Positions 1-6,234 of a stretch of 7,153 nt of DNA are shown piece by piece (position 1 is the stretch's first letter; every line of letters begins with the position of its first letter). Location of the stretch: assembly GCA_038322575.1 (NCBI GenBank), contig JBBQGB010000100.1:1-7153 (forward strand), written 5' to 3'. The stretch is from JACMOY01 sp038322575 (GTDB lineage: Bacteria > Actinomycetota > Actinomycetes > Actinomycetales > Angustibacteraceae). The notes under the pieces are model-generated. The model did no database searches, was not told where the DNA came from, and saw only the letters and a list, made by a program, of their open reading frames with translations. The translations under genes were made by a program, and so were the position numbers.

Positions 1-289
1 CGTAGCCGACCACCAGAGCAAGGCTCACCAGCACTCCGACAGCCCAGGTGGGCCGGGCCAGTGCGATGGTCGCGATGCCCAGCGCGGAGCAGGCGGCGCT
101 GACGGCGGTGACCTGGTTCGGCGTGCGGCCGAGGACGAAGGCCCCAGCGGCCAGGGAGCGCCCGAGCGGGCGGTTGACATAGCGGGAGTAGGCCGGAGCA
201 CCCTTCGAGCTCTTCTGGGCCGCTGCCAGCCGATGCCGCACCGCGCGGTAGGTGAGGCGCTCGAGGTCGCTGACCGAAGAAGCACTCAC
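1..289 (-). CDS. CDP-alcohol phosphatidyltransferase family membrane protein, N-terminal part (3' end outside window)
   Basis: The start is GTG at 289, overlapping the stop of the upstream glycosyltransferase by four bases (GTGA), so translation is probably coupled. There is no strong ribosome binding site. Ninety-six residues are visible. Residues 33-62 contain YSRYVNRPLGR and then GRTPNQVTAVSAACSALGI. The TPNQVT segment leading into the first membrane helix is typical of CDP-alcohol phosphatidyltransferases, which move a phospho-alcohol group from a CDP-linked donor to an acceptor. Hydrophobic stretches at about 61-79 and 82-96 are likely the first two membrane helices. The family's catalytic motif (DxxDGxxAR...GxxxDxxxD) would fall just past the window edge, so activity cannot be checked here. 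Its position at the end of a polysaccharide unit suggests a role in making or decorating a surface glycan or lipid, but the substrate is unknown. Family assignment is likely; function is inferred. Confidence 0.68.
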   Translation of the reverse strand, partial: MSASSVSDLERLTYRAVRHRLAAAQKSSKGAPAYSRYVNRPLGRSLAAGAFVLGRTPNQVTAVSAACSALGIATIALARPTWAVGVLVSLALVVGY

Positions 290-1497
290 GACGTCGTCTC
301 GCGCTCGCGTGACTCAGCGTCGGCACCGGCACCGAGGTAGACCGGCTGGAACGTCGAGGTGCCCAGCAGGCGACGGCCGGTCGGGCGCTCACGAGAGGGC
401 CCCGACGCCGCGAGGTCGAGGCAGAGCTGGCCGTAGCGCTCGGCGACGTCGTCCCAGTCGTAGTCCAGCGCTCGCTCGCCGCACCGCTTCCCGCGCGCGA
501 TCTCGGCCTCGACGTCGAGCTCGGCCCGCTCGACCTCGACGGCGACGCCGGCGGCGTCGACGAAGTACCGCCCCGCCTCGCCGAGGACCTCGCGGTTGAA
601 CGAGACGTCGAAGGCGGTGACCGCCGTCTGGGCACCGATGGCGCGCAGCAGGGAAGGGTTGGTGCCACCGACGGAGTGCCCGTGCAGGTAGGTGAGCGCG
701 CCCGCGTACAGCTGGTCGAGCAGCTCCTGGTCCCACAGGCCACCCAGCAGCCGCACGCGGTCGTCGGCGAGCCGGCGCACCTTCTCGGTGTACGAGTCGG
801 CGTACGGCGCCGAACCCACCACGACGAGCGGCAGGGTCGCCCCGGTGCGCACGTACCCGTCGACGATCACGTCAGCGTGGTTCTCCGGCTCGAACCGGGC
901 GACGACCAGGTGGTACCCGTGCCGCTCGAGCCCGAGCTCGACCAGGCGGTCGCCCTCTCCTGGATCCACCTGTGGCGCGCCGTAGCTGATCAGCCGGGTC
1001 GGGGCGTCGAACTCCTGCTCGTAGTAGTCGGCGATGCCGTGCGCGTCCGCGATCAGCGCGTCCGACCAGCGCACCGACAGCGCTTCGGCAGCGCGGTAGT
1101 AACGAGCACCGGCGCCACCCCACCACTTCGCGCGCTGCCACTCGAGCCCGTCGACGTGGGTGGCCACGGGCACACGACGCAGGCGCAGCAGGGGCAGGAA
1201 GGGCGCGTTGGCGGCGTTGAACACCAGGGCCACGTCGGGACGCCGGTGGGTGATCAGGTGCAGCACCGACAGCAGGGTGTGGCTGAGCGTCTCGAGAGAA
1301 CGCCGGCGCAGCGCGGGCAGGTGCACCAGCCGCATCCCCCGGTACCGACCGTGCAGTGCCGGGTCGACGTCGCCGCGGCAGTAGACGGTGACCTCGTGAC
1401 CAGCCGCCACCAGACGCGCCCCCACCTCCTCGACGCAGGTCTCGAACCCGCCGTACCGCGCCGGCACCCCACGCGTACCCACCATCGCTATGCGCAT
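286..1497 (-). CDS. DUF1972-type glycosyltransferase (GT-B fold), probable polysaccharide repeat-unit assembly enzyme
   Basis: The 403-residue protein begins MRIAMVGTRGVPARYGGFET, the hallmark N-terminus of DUF1972 glycosyltransferases. This group includes rhamnosyltransferases of the pneumococcal Cps2T/WchF type, which add a sugar to the lipid-linked first sugar. The DUF1972 half covers roughly residues 1-170. The C-terminal half resembles glycosyl transferase group 1, with VVARFEPENH at 198-207 and HGHSVGGTNPSLLRAIGA at 272-289, the likely nucleotide-sugar binding region. The last 40 residues look like a variable tail. I chose ATG 1497 because the family N-terminus starts exactly there; the open frame extends 56 codons further but runs into the preceding gene. 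A GAGGG lies about 10 bases upstream of the start. It follows the sugar transferase by 50 bases and overlaps the next gene by 4, so the three are probably one unit. It should act at the cytoplasmic membrane face. Donor and acceptor sugars cannot be read from sequence. Confidence 0.9.
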   Translation of the reverse strand: MRIAMVGTRGVPARYGGFETCVEEVGARLVAAGHEVTVYCRGDVDPALHGRYRGMRLVHLPALRRRSLETLSHTLLSVLHLITHRRPDVALVFNAANAPFLPLLRLRRVPVATHVDGLEWQRAKWWGGAGARYYRAAEALSVRWSDALIADAHGIADYYEQEFDAPTRLISYGAPQVDPGEGDRLVELGLERHGYHLVVARFEPENHADVIVDGYVRTGATLPLVVVGSAPYADSYTEKVRRLADDRVRLLGGLWDQELLDQLYAGALTYLHGHSVGGTNPSLLRAIGAQTAVTAFDVSFNREVLGEAGRYFVDAAGVAVEVERAELDVEAEIARGKRCGERALDYDWDDVAERYGQLCLDLAASGPSRERPTGRRLLGTSTFQPVYLGAGADAESRERETTS

Positions 1498-1547
1498 GCC
1501 CTGGCCCTCGCCCACTGACTCGGAGTGATCGTTCGTCGCTTCATCGC

Positions 1548-3134
1548 TCAGTACGCCCCGGAACCTGAGACCACGGCACGGATCGTTCGCCACAGGATCT
1601 GCAGGTCGAAGACGACCGACCAGTTGTCGACGTAGCGCAGGTCGAGTCGGACCGACTCCTCCCACGTGAGGTCCGAGCGCCCGCTGACCTGCCAGAGACC
1701 GGTGATGCCCGGCTTGACGTGCATCCGGCGGTTCACCGAGTCGTGGTACTGGTCGAACTCCGTCTGCAGCGGCGGCCGCGGCCCCACCAAGGACATGTCA
1801 CCGCGCACGACGTTCCACAGCTGCGGCAGCTCGTCCACGGAGTACCGGCGCAGGACCGCACCCAGGCGGGTGACGCGGGGGTCGCGGCGCATCTTGAACA
1901 GGACGCCGTCGTGCTCGCTGGCGCCGAGCAGCTCGGGGGTGCGCAGGCTCTCGGCGTCGACGACCATCGAGCGCAGCTTCAGCAGGGTGAACGGCTCACC
2001 ACCGCGACCGATGCGCTCCTGACGGAAGAAGGCGCCGCCCCGGCTGGTGGCGCGCACGAGCAGCGCCGACCCGAGGATCACCGGAGCCGCGACGACGAGC
2101 AGGACCGCACCCAGGGTCCGGTCGAGCAGCGCCTTGCCCAGCAGGCGGCCGGTGTGGTGCTCTGGCAGCTCGACGTGCAGGAGCGACAGACCCGCGGTGG
2201 GCCTGACCCGCAGCCGGGGTCCGGCCACCTCGACCAGGCCGGGGGCGACCACCAGGTCGGTGCCGGTGCGCTCCAGGGCCCACGACAACCGACGCAGCGA
2301 CGAGCTCGACAGGCCGGACCCCGCGACGATCACGATGTCGGTCTCGTGGTCGACGACCGCCTGCGGGATGTCGGACAGCGAGCCGACCACCGGGACGCCG
2401 GCCGCGATGCCGACGTCCGCAAGCTCGAGGGGGACGCAGGCGCCGATGACGTCGTACCCGTGCGCCGGTGCGCCGGCCAGGTCGCGCACCACGTCGTCGA
2501 CCGCCGACGGCGACCCGACCACGAGGGTGCGCATGACGGCCTGCCCGTGGCGCCTGCGGCTGCGCAGCCAACCGCGCAGCAGGTGGCGGTGCACGGCGGT
2601 GGCCAGCGCCGCCAGCGGGACGGCGACCAGCACGTAGCGGCGGGGCACCAGCAGCTGCAGGGAATACGAGCCCAGCGCGAGGAGCACGAGGACGGCGCCC
2701 GCAGCCCGCGCGATCATCCCGAACTCCTCGGGGCCCTCGCCGATGCGCCTGCTGTCGTAGGCGCGCAGGCACCACAGGACCGAGCACCACGCCACGGCAG
2801 CGAGCACCCCGCAGGTCAGCGCCCAGGGCCAGGGCGCCGCGTGCGAGGCGAGCGCGGCGGCCCCTGCTGTGCCGGCGACCAGGCAGTCACCCGCGAGCGC
2901 GCGCCGGAGCAGGGGACGGGCCCACCGGGTTCGACGTCGCCGAGCGAGCAGGAGCGGGTCGTCGGTGTCGGTGTCGTCGCGGTGGTCGGTCCCCGCGACG
3001 ACGAACGGCTGCGGTGACGCCCAGGACACCCGGACCTCGGAGGTGAGGCCGCGCCGCTCGGAGGTGTCGGTGCCGGCGGCAGGTCCGCGGACGTCGGACC
3101 GGTCGACGTCGATCCGCTCGTCGAACGTCGTCAC
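1548..3134 (-). CDS. Polyprenyl glycosylphosphotransferase (sugar transferase initiating exopolysaccharide synthesis)
   Basis: This 528-residue membrane enzyme should transfer a sugar-1-phosphate from a nucleotide sugar to undecaprenyl phosphate, the first step of Wzx/Wzy-type polysaccharide assembly. The N-terminal 75 residues are polar and rich in Asp, Arg and Thr. Likely membrane helices lie at about 82-100, 103-124, 143-163 and 166-185. A Rossmann-like domain follows at about 200-300 (RTLVVGSPSAVDDVVRDL), then a fifth hydrophobic segment at 338-361. The bacterial sugar transferase domain fills the C-terminus: KALLDRTLG at 334-342, FFRQERIGRGGEPFTLLKLR at 369-388, YSVDELPQLWNVVRGDMSLV at 431-450 followed by GPRPP, and KPGITGLWQVSGRSDLTWEE at 474-493. 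This is the five-helix WbaP/CpsE-like architecture. GTG 3134 is chosen because GGAGGGAGGG sits eight bases upstream (core to start); a start at 3236 would add 34 residues over the leader. The sugar transferred (glucose, galactose or other) cannot be told. Confidence 0.94.
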   Translation of the reverse strand: MTTFDERIDVDRSDVRGPAAGTDTSERRGLTSEVRVSWASPQPFVVAGTDHRDDTDTDDPLLLARRRRTRWARPLLRRALAGDCLVAGTAGAAALASHAAPWPWALTCGVLAAVAWCSVLWCLRAYDSRRIGEGPEEFGMIARAAGAVLVLLALGSYSLQLLVPRRYVLVAVPLAALATAVHRHLLRGWLRSRRRHGQAVMRTLVVGSPSAVDDVVRDLAGAPAHGYDVIGACVPLELADVGIAAGVPVVGSLSDIPQAVVDHETDIVIVAGSGLSSSSLRRLSWALERTGTDLVVAPGLVEVAGPRLRVRPTAGLSLLHVELPEHHTGRLLGKALLDRTLGAVLLVVAAPVILGSALLVRATSRGGAFFRQERIGRGGEPFTLLKLRSMVVDAESLRTPELLGASEHDGVLFKMRRDPRVTRLGAVLRRYSVDELPQLWNVVRGDMSLVGPRPPLQTEFDQYHDSVNRRMHVKPGITGLWQVSGRSDLTWEESVRLDLRYVDNWSVVFDLQILWRTIRAVVSGSGAY

Positions 3135-3137
3135 GTG

Positions 3138-3147
3138 CCCTCCCTCC
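3138..3147 (-). promoter_or_regulatory. Ribosome binding site of the sugar transferase
   Basis: On the minus strand GGAGGGAGGG lies just ahead of GTG 3134, with eight bases between the GGAGG core and the start. It is the best Shine-Dalgarno sequence in the window and decides the start against the longer in-frame option at 3236. Confidence 0.85.
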
Positions 3148-3207
3148 GTCCCGGCCCCACCGTGCCGCTCGTATCCCTGAAAAGACGCTAATGAGGCTTC
3201 GTCGCCC

Positions 3208-3236
3208 GTGAGCCCGCAATGCGCAAACCCGCTCAC
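3208..3236. repeat. Inverted repeat in the sugar transferase leader
   Basis: Perfect six-base arms GTGAGC / GCTCAC flank a 17-base spacer that contains the small palindrome CGCAATGCG. It could be an operator or a leader hairpin. It lies about 75-100 bases upstream of the start codon. Confidence 0.5.
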
Positions 3237-3299
3237 TCCGGTGATGCGGACGTGACAAAAGAATGCGGAGCGTAGGCGAGGTTCACACCGCGTGGTCAG

Positions 3300-4568
3300 T
3301 CAGGCGGCGTGCAGGCCGACCCCGTGCGGCTGCGGCGTCATCGAGCCCGCCGGCGTCGGGTCATCGGACTGCTCGCCGACGAGCTGACCCACGGTGGCAG
3401 CGACGAGCCGCCGGTAGGTCGTCGGCGCGTGCCGCTGCGTGGCCACGGACGCGTCGCGCCAGGCGGCCTCGCGGAAGAAGCTCCAGTCCGCCCGCACGTG
3501 CACGACCGCGTCCGCGAGCGCAGCGGCGTCACCGGGGGCGACGACCTGCGCCGACTCGTACCCGGCGGCCGCCTCGCGCAGCCCGCTCGTGTCGCTCACG
3601 ACGACCGGCCGCGCGGACAGCACGGCCTCGACCGCCGTGTTGCCGAACGGCTCGTCGAACCGAGAGGGCACCAGGACGACGTCCGCCTCGGCGGCGAAGG
3701 TCCAGACACTGGGCTGGAAGCCCAGGAAGTGGAGTCGGTCGGCCACGCCCCGACGGGCGGCCAGCTCGGCGAGCTCGGTCTCGAACCACTCGTACCCGGG
3801 GAACACCGCGCCGAGCAGATCCAGCCGAGCGTCCACCCCGCGGTCCACCAGGTCCGCGAGCGCCTCGACGGCGACGTCGACACCCTTGCGGGGCGAGAGC
3901 CGTCCGACGTACAGCAGCCGCATCGCGCCGGTGAGCTCCTCACGGGCCTGCACGGTGACCTCGGGCCCGGCGACGCCGTTGTAGACGACCTGCGCGCGAC
4001 GGCCCAGCGAGGAGAACGCGTCCTCGAGGACGTCCAGGCTGAACCGGCTGTTGGTGATCACGCTCGCGGCGAGCAGGGTGGGCAGCGACAGGGCCTGGCG
4101 GACGAGCGCCGGTGCCGACCGCTCGGCCTCGTGCACGTGGCACACGACGGGGACCCGCATGACCCGTGCGAGCGGCAGCCACAGCGGGATGGTCACGGTG
4201 CTCACGTACACGGCGTCCGGCCGCACCGCGCGCAGCAGCCGCCCGGCTGCGGGGACGGCGCGCAGCGTCTGAGCGAGCAGGGTGAGCAGACCCCGGGGGC
4301 GCAGCGCCGCCTTGCGCAGCACCGGGCTCGGGCACAGCACGACGCGGGCGCCGCGGCCGGTGATCTCGGCGACGAGGGGCCCCTGGCCGGGGAGGGTGAC
4401 CACCACCTGCCAGCCGGCGTCGACCAACCCGGACACGGACTCGAGCAGCATCCGGTCCGAGCCGTAGAGCTCGGCGCTGGGGTGCGCCACCAGCGCCGTG
4501 CGCCCGGTACGGAGCGACCGGGCGAGGGGCGTCCGCCGACGGACACGAGCCGGAGCCAGCTTGAACAT
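3300..4568 (-). CDS. Glycosyltransferase family 4 (group 1, GT-B fold)
   Basis: The 422-residue protein has two Rossmann-like halves of a GT-B retaining glycosyltransferase. The N-terminal, acceptor-side half includes AHPSAELYGSDRMLLESVSG at 28-47, with a glycine- and serine-containing loop common in this family, and VVCHVHEAER at 141-150. The C-terminal donor-binding half has YVGRLSPRKGVDVAVEAL at 220-237, with R223 and K228 in the usual positions to bind nucleotide-sugar phosphates. The E-x7-E motif is EPFGNTAVE (E306, E314), followed by PVVVSDTSGLREAA. Length is normal for the family. The ATG at 4568 has GGAGAGGG ten bases upstream. No membrane helix or signal peptide is evident, so it should work in the cytoplasm or at the inner membrane face. 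It precedes the sugar transferase by 165 bases and most likely adds a sugar to the same lipid-linked glycan. The sugar and linkage are unknown. Confidence 0.91.
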   Translation of the reverse strand: MFKLAPARVRRRTPLARSLRTGRTALVAHPSAELYGSDRMLLESVSGLVDAGWQVVVTLPGQGPLVAEITGRGARVVLCPSPVLRKAALRPRGLLTLLAQTLRAVPAAGRLLRAVRPDAVYVSTVTIPLWLPLARVMRVPVVCHVHEAERSAPALVRQALSLPTLLAASVITNSRFSLDVLEDAFSSLGRRAQVVYNGVAGPEVTVQAREELTGAMRLLYVGRLSPRKGVDVAVEALADLVDRGVDARLDLLGAVFPGYEWFETELAELAARRGVADRLHFLGFQPSVWTFAAEADVVLVPSRFDEPFGNTAVEAVLSARPVVVSDTSGLREAAAGYESAQVVAPGDAAALADAVVHVRADWSFFREAAWRDASVATQRHAPTTYRRLVAATVGQLVGEQSDDPTPAGSMTPQPHGVGLHAA

Positions 4569-4578
4569 GAGCGTTCAT

Positions 4579-4586
4579 CCCTCTCC
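4579..4586 (-). promoter_or_regulatory. Ribosome binding site of the GT4 glycosyltransferase
   Basis: GGAGAGGG on the minus strand ends ten bases before ATG 4568. Another ATG at 4578 is too close to this site and opens a different frame without family motifs, so 4568 is preferred. Confidence 0.65.
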
Positions 4587-4601
4587 GTGACGGACCGTGA
4601 C
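4585..4601. repeat. Tandem CCGTGAC direct repeat next to the ribosome binding site
   Basis: Two exact copies of CCGTGAC (4585-4591 and 4595-4601) are spaced ten bases apart, one helical turn, immediately upstream of the GT4 ribosome binding site. Spaced direct repeats of this kind are a common form of response-regulator site. No specific regulator can be named. Confidence 0.4.
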
Positions 4602-4616
4602 CACCTGCGGGATGCG

Positions 4617-4647
4617 GCTCTGCGGTGCCAAAAAGTTAACGCAGAGC
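4617..4647. repeat. Eight-base perfect inverted repeat in the GT4 leader
   Basis: GCTCTGCG (4617-4624) and CGCAGAGC (4640-4647) are perfect inverted copies separated by 15 AT-rich bases that include GTTAAC. In the minus-strand transcript this would form a hairpin with a U-rich loop about 50-80 bases before the start codon. It could instead be an operator. The AT-rich spacer between GC-rich arms is unusual in this genome. Confidence 0.6.
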
Positions 4648-4689
4648 GAACAACGGTGCGCGGGGATTCGTCAGACTGGGACGAAAGAA

Positions 4690-4702
4690 TCACTCACGGT
4701 GA
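4690..4702. promoter_or_regulatory. BldD-like palindrome TNAC-N5-GTNA
   Basis: TCACTCACGGTGA matches the published Streptomyces BldD consensus TNAC-N5-GTNA at all defined positions, about 122-134 bases upstream of the GT4 start. BldD is an actinobacterial, c-di-GMP-responsive repressor. The motif is short and such matches occur by chance, so this is a candidate only. Confidence 0.3.
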
Positions 4703-4729
4703 TCGACTGTCATGTTGCCGTCATGACCC

Positions 4730-4748
4730 GAGGCCGTCTTCGGCCCTC
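4730..4748 (-). terminator. Possible terminator hairpin after pth
   Basis: GAGGCCG (4730-4736), loop TCTT, then CGGCCCTC (4741-4748) form a seven-pair stem with one bulged base, about ten bases beyond the pth stop. There is no T-tract, as is frequent in actinobacterial terminators, so efficiency is uncertain. Confidence 0.5.
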
Positions 4749-4758
4749 CGTGGACGGC

Positions 4759-5337
4759 TCAGGCCGGTGCGTGGAACCGCTGCTGGGCCTGGAGCAGACC
4801 GTGCTCCATGACCAGCTCGACGGCGTCGGCGGCCTCCTCGAGCAGGACGCCCAGGTCCTTGCGCTCAGCGGCCGCGAAGTCGCGCAGCACGTAGTCCGCC
4901 GCGTCCATCCGCCCGGGCGGGCGGCCGATGCCCACGCGCACCCGCAGGTACTCCTTGCTGGCGAGCGAGCGGGTCATCGAGCGCAGACCGTTGTGGCCGC
5001 CCTCGCCGCCGCCGCGCTTGAGCCGGATCTCGCCGTACGGGATGTCGAGCGCGTCGTGCACGACGAGCACGTGCTCGACGTCCACCTTGAAGAACTGCGC
5101 CAGCCCGGCCACCGGGCCGCCGGACTCGTTCATGAACGACGACGGCTTGGCGAGGACGACGCGAACCGCACCGATCCGTCCCTCGAGGACGGCGGCGCGG
5201 GCCTTGTGCGACCGGAAGGTCCCACCGACCCGCGCCCCCAGCACGTCCGCGACCATCGCCCCGACGTTGTGCCGGTTGCCGGCGTACGTCGGACCCGGGT
5301 TGCCGAGCCCGACCACCAGCCAGGGGGCCTCGCTCAC
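4759..5337 (-). CDS. pth: Peptidyl-tRNA hydrolase
   Basis: The 192-residue cytoplasmic enzyme cleaves the ester bond of peptidyl-tRNAs released from stalled ribosomes, recycling tRNA. The family signature is clear: VVGLGNPGPTYAGNRHNVGA at residues 8-27, with N13 and the catalytic H23; KPSSFMNESGG at 64-74, with N70; VVHDALDIPYG at 92-102, with D95 as the partner of the catalytic histidine; and GGGEGGHNGLRS at 109-120, with N116. All residues corresponding to E. coli N10, H20, N68, D93 and N114 are present. Length is normal. GTG 5337 overlaps the rplY stop by four bases (GTGA), and no good ribosome binding site precedes it, so coupling to rplY translation is likely. The rplY-pth pairing is common in actinobacteria and places the gene with translation functions. 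Confidence 0.97.
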   Translation of the reverse strand: MSEAPWLVVGLGNPGPTYAGNRHNVGAMVADVLGARVGGTFRSHKARAAVLEGRIGAVRVVLAKPSSFMNESGGPVAGLAQFFKVDVEHVLVVHDALDIPYGEIRLKRGGGEGGHNGLRSMTRSLASKEYLRVRVGIGRPPGRMDAADYVLRDFAAAERKDLGVLLEEAADAVELVMEHGLLQAQQRFHAPA

Positions 5338-6017
5338 TCGGCGGAGTCGGCCTTGGCCTCGTCGCCCGACTCGGCAGCGGCCTCGTCGGAGGTCTCGGCG
5401 GCCTGCTCCTCGTCGGTGGGCTCGTGCTCGATGCCCAGCTCGGCCTCGGCCTCGGCCAGCTCGGCCTCCAGCTGCTCCTCGGTGATGGCGCCCGAGACGT
5501 TGACGACCAGGATCTCGGGGTCGGTCACCAGCGTCGCGCCGGTCGGCAGCGGGACCTGCGAGGCGTGCACCTGCGTGCCGGCGCGCAGCCCCTGCACCGA
5601 GACCTCGACGTTCTGCGGGATGTCGGTGGCGGCGACCTCGACCTGGATCTGCTGGGTCTCGACGGTCACCATCGTGTCGGGGGCGGCGTCGCCGACCACG
5701 TGCACCTGGACGTCGACCGTGACCCGCTCGCCCTTGCGGACCACGACGAGGTCGATGTGGTCGATGACGGGCTTGATCGCGTCGCGCTGCACGTCCTTGG
5801 CCAGGGCCAGCTGCTCCTTGCCGTCCATGACGATGGTCAGCAGCGCGTTCGGGTTCTTCAGCGCCAGCATCGTCTCGTGGCCGGGCAGCGTGATGTGGAC
5901 CGGGTCGGTGCCGTGGCCGTACATGACCGCGGGGATCTGGTTGGCACGACGGATCCGGCGGGCGGCGCCCTTGCCGAACTCGGAGCGGCTCTGGGCGTTG
6001 AGGGTCACGTCGGTCAC
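5334..6017 (-). CDS. rplY: 50S ribosomal protein bL25 (CTC/TL5 long form)
   Basis: The 227-residue protein binds 5S rRNA in the large subunit. The N-terminal bL25 domain covers about 1-91 (VTDVTLNAQSRSEFGKGAAR, then RRANQIPAVMYGHG at 23-36, and HIDLVVVRKGERV at 87-99). A second beta domain of the CTC/TL5 type spans about 99-180. This is the long, two-domain form rather than the roughly 95-residue E. coli form. The tail from 181 on is strongly acidic and alanine-rich (EQLEAELAEAEAELGIEHEP onward), probably disordered, and is a common feature in actinobacteria. GTG 6017 is preferred because the family sequence begins there and GGAG lies five bases upstream. An in-frame TTG at 6146 would add 43 residues of Arg/Pro-rich sequence with no family similarity. 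It is followed directly by pth in a four-base overlap. Confidence 0.96.
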   Translation of the reverse strand: MTDVTLNAQSRSEFGKGAARRIRRANQIPAVMYGHGTDPVHITLPGHETMLALKNPNALLTIVMDGKEQLALAKDVQRDAIKPVIDHIDLVVVRKGERVTVDVQVHVVGDAAPDTMVTVETQQIQVEVAATDIPQNVEVSVQGLRAGTQVHASQVPLPTGATLVTDPEILVVNVSGAITEEQLEAELAEAEAELGIEHEPTDEEQAAETSDEAAAESGDEAKADSAE

Positions 6018-6234
6018 GGGGACTCCAGGGTGTTCGTCGGTCGGGTGGTGCGGAGGACGGGCCTCGACGCGGGACGCAGCACGACGGGCAGGCGGGGTTG
6101 CACCTGCACCGCGTCGATCACGGACGTCGACGACCAGCTCTCGCAACCGGCCGTCGTACGGCGTCCCTCGCCGAGGTATCTGCCACCAGGGTACCCGTCC
6201 CGACCGGCCGCCCCGACATCGCGGTCGCCCCGGC
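6018..6234 (-). promoter_or_regulatory. Leader of rplY-pth
   Basis: No gene is supported in these 217 bases. The minus strand has TACCCT (a TAnnnT-type -10 candidate, around 6190-6195) but no convincing -35 partner. Small hairpins are possible at 6112-6132 (CGTCGA / TCGACG, nine-base loop) and 6150-6162 (GCCGT-CGT-ACGGC). GGAG at 6023-6026 is the rplY ribosome binding site. A promoter for rplY-pth is plausible because a strong palindromic element lies between it and prs, but this is inferred. Confidence 0.35.

Larger units (their letters stand above)
3135..3299 (-). promoter_or_regulatory. Leader / promoter-bearing gap upstream of the sugar transferase
   Basis: This 165-base gap separates the GT4 glycosyltransferase stop from the sugar transferase start. 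It is less GC-rich than its surroundings and holds a six-base inverted repeat, GTGAGC (3208-3213) and GCTCAC (3231-3236), with a 17-base spacer. It also holds the palindromic TCACTCCGGTGA (3233-3244) and GACAAAAGAAT (3254-3264), the last two with near-copies in the leader of the upstream glycosyltransferase. ATGCGGA occurs twice (3244-3250 and 3263-3269), 19 bases apart. I find no confident -35/-10 pair and no hairpin with a T-tract. A promoter here is inferred from the gap and the motifs. Confidence 0.45.
4569..4758 (-). promoter_or_regulatory. Leader and likely promoter region of the polysaccharide cluster
   Basis: This 190-base gap separates pth from the first polysaccharide gene and contains the most AT-rich patch in the window (about 4628-4640). 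From the pth side it holds a hairpin (4730-4748), a TNAC-N5-GTNA palindrome (4690-4702), GACGAAAGAAT (4680-4690), an eight-base inverted repeat (4617-4647) and a tandem CCGTGAC repeat (4585-4601). This density of symmetric motifs, together with the change from housekeeping to polysaccharide genes, supports a regulated promoter. I cannot assign a convincing -35/-10 pair. Confidence 0.55.

Noticed and set aside
1719..3017. Plus-strand open frame of 432 codons opposite the sugar transferase
   Set aside because: It is the antisense shadow of a conserved coding region; the translation looks like composition bias and no ribosome binding site was identified.
3135..3236. Upstream start for the sugar transferase at 3236
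   Set aside because: The extra 34 residues cross the leader motifs and lack family similarity, whereas GTG 3134 has a near-perfect ribosome binding site.
3150..3260. c-di-GMP (GEMM) riboswitch ahead of the sugar transferase
   Set aside because: A short stretch (GACGAAGCCTC on the minus strand) recalls part of the motif, but the other conserved blocks and the stem arrangement are missing.
3309..4811. Plus-strand open frame of 500 codons opposite the GT4 glycosyltransferase
   Set aside because: Its translation is rich in Arg, Gly, His and Gln with no motifs, while the opposite strand has a full GT4 domain with the E-x7-E motif.
6018..6146. N-terminal extension of rplY from TTG 6146
   Set aside because: The added sequence is Arg/Pro-rich and unlike bL25, and GTG 6017 has GGAG upstream and starts at the family N-terminus.
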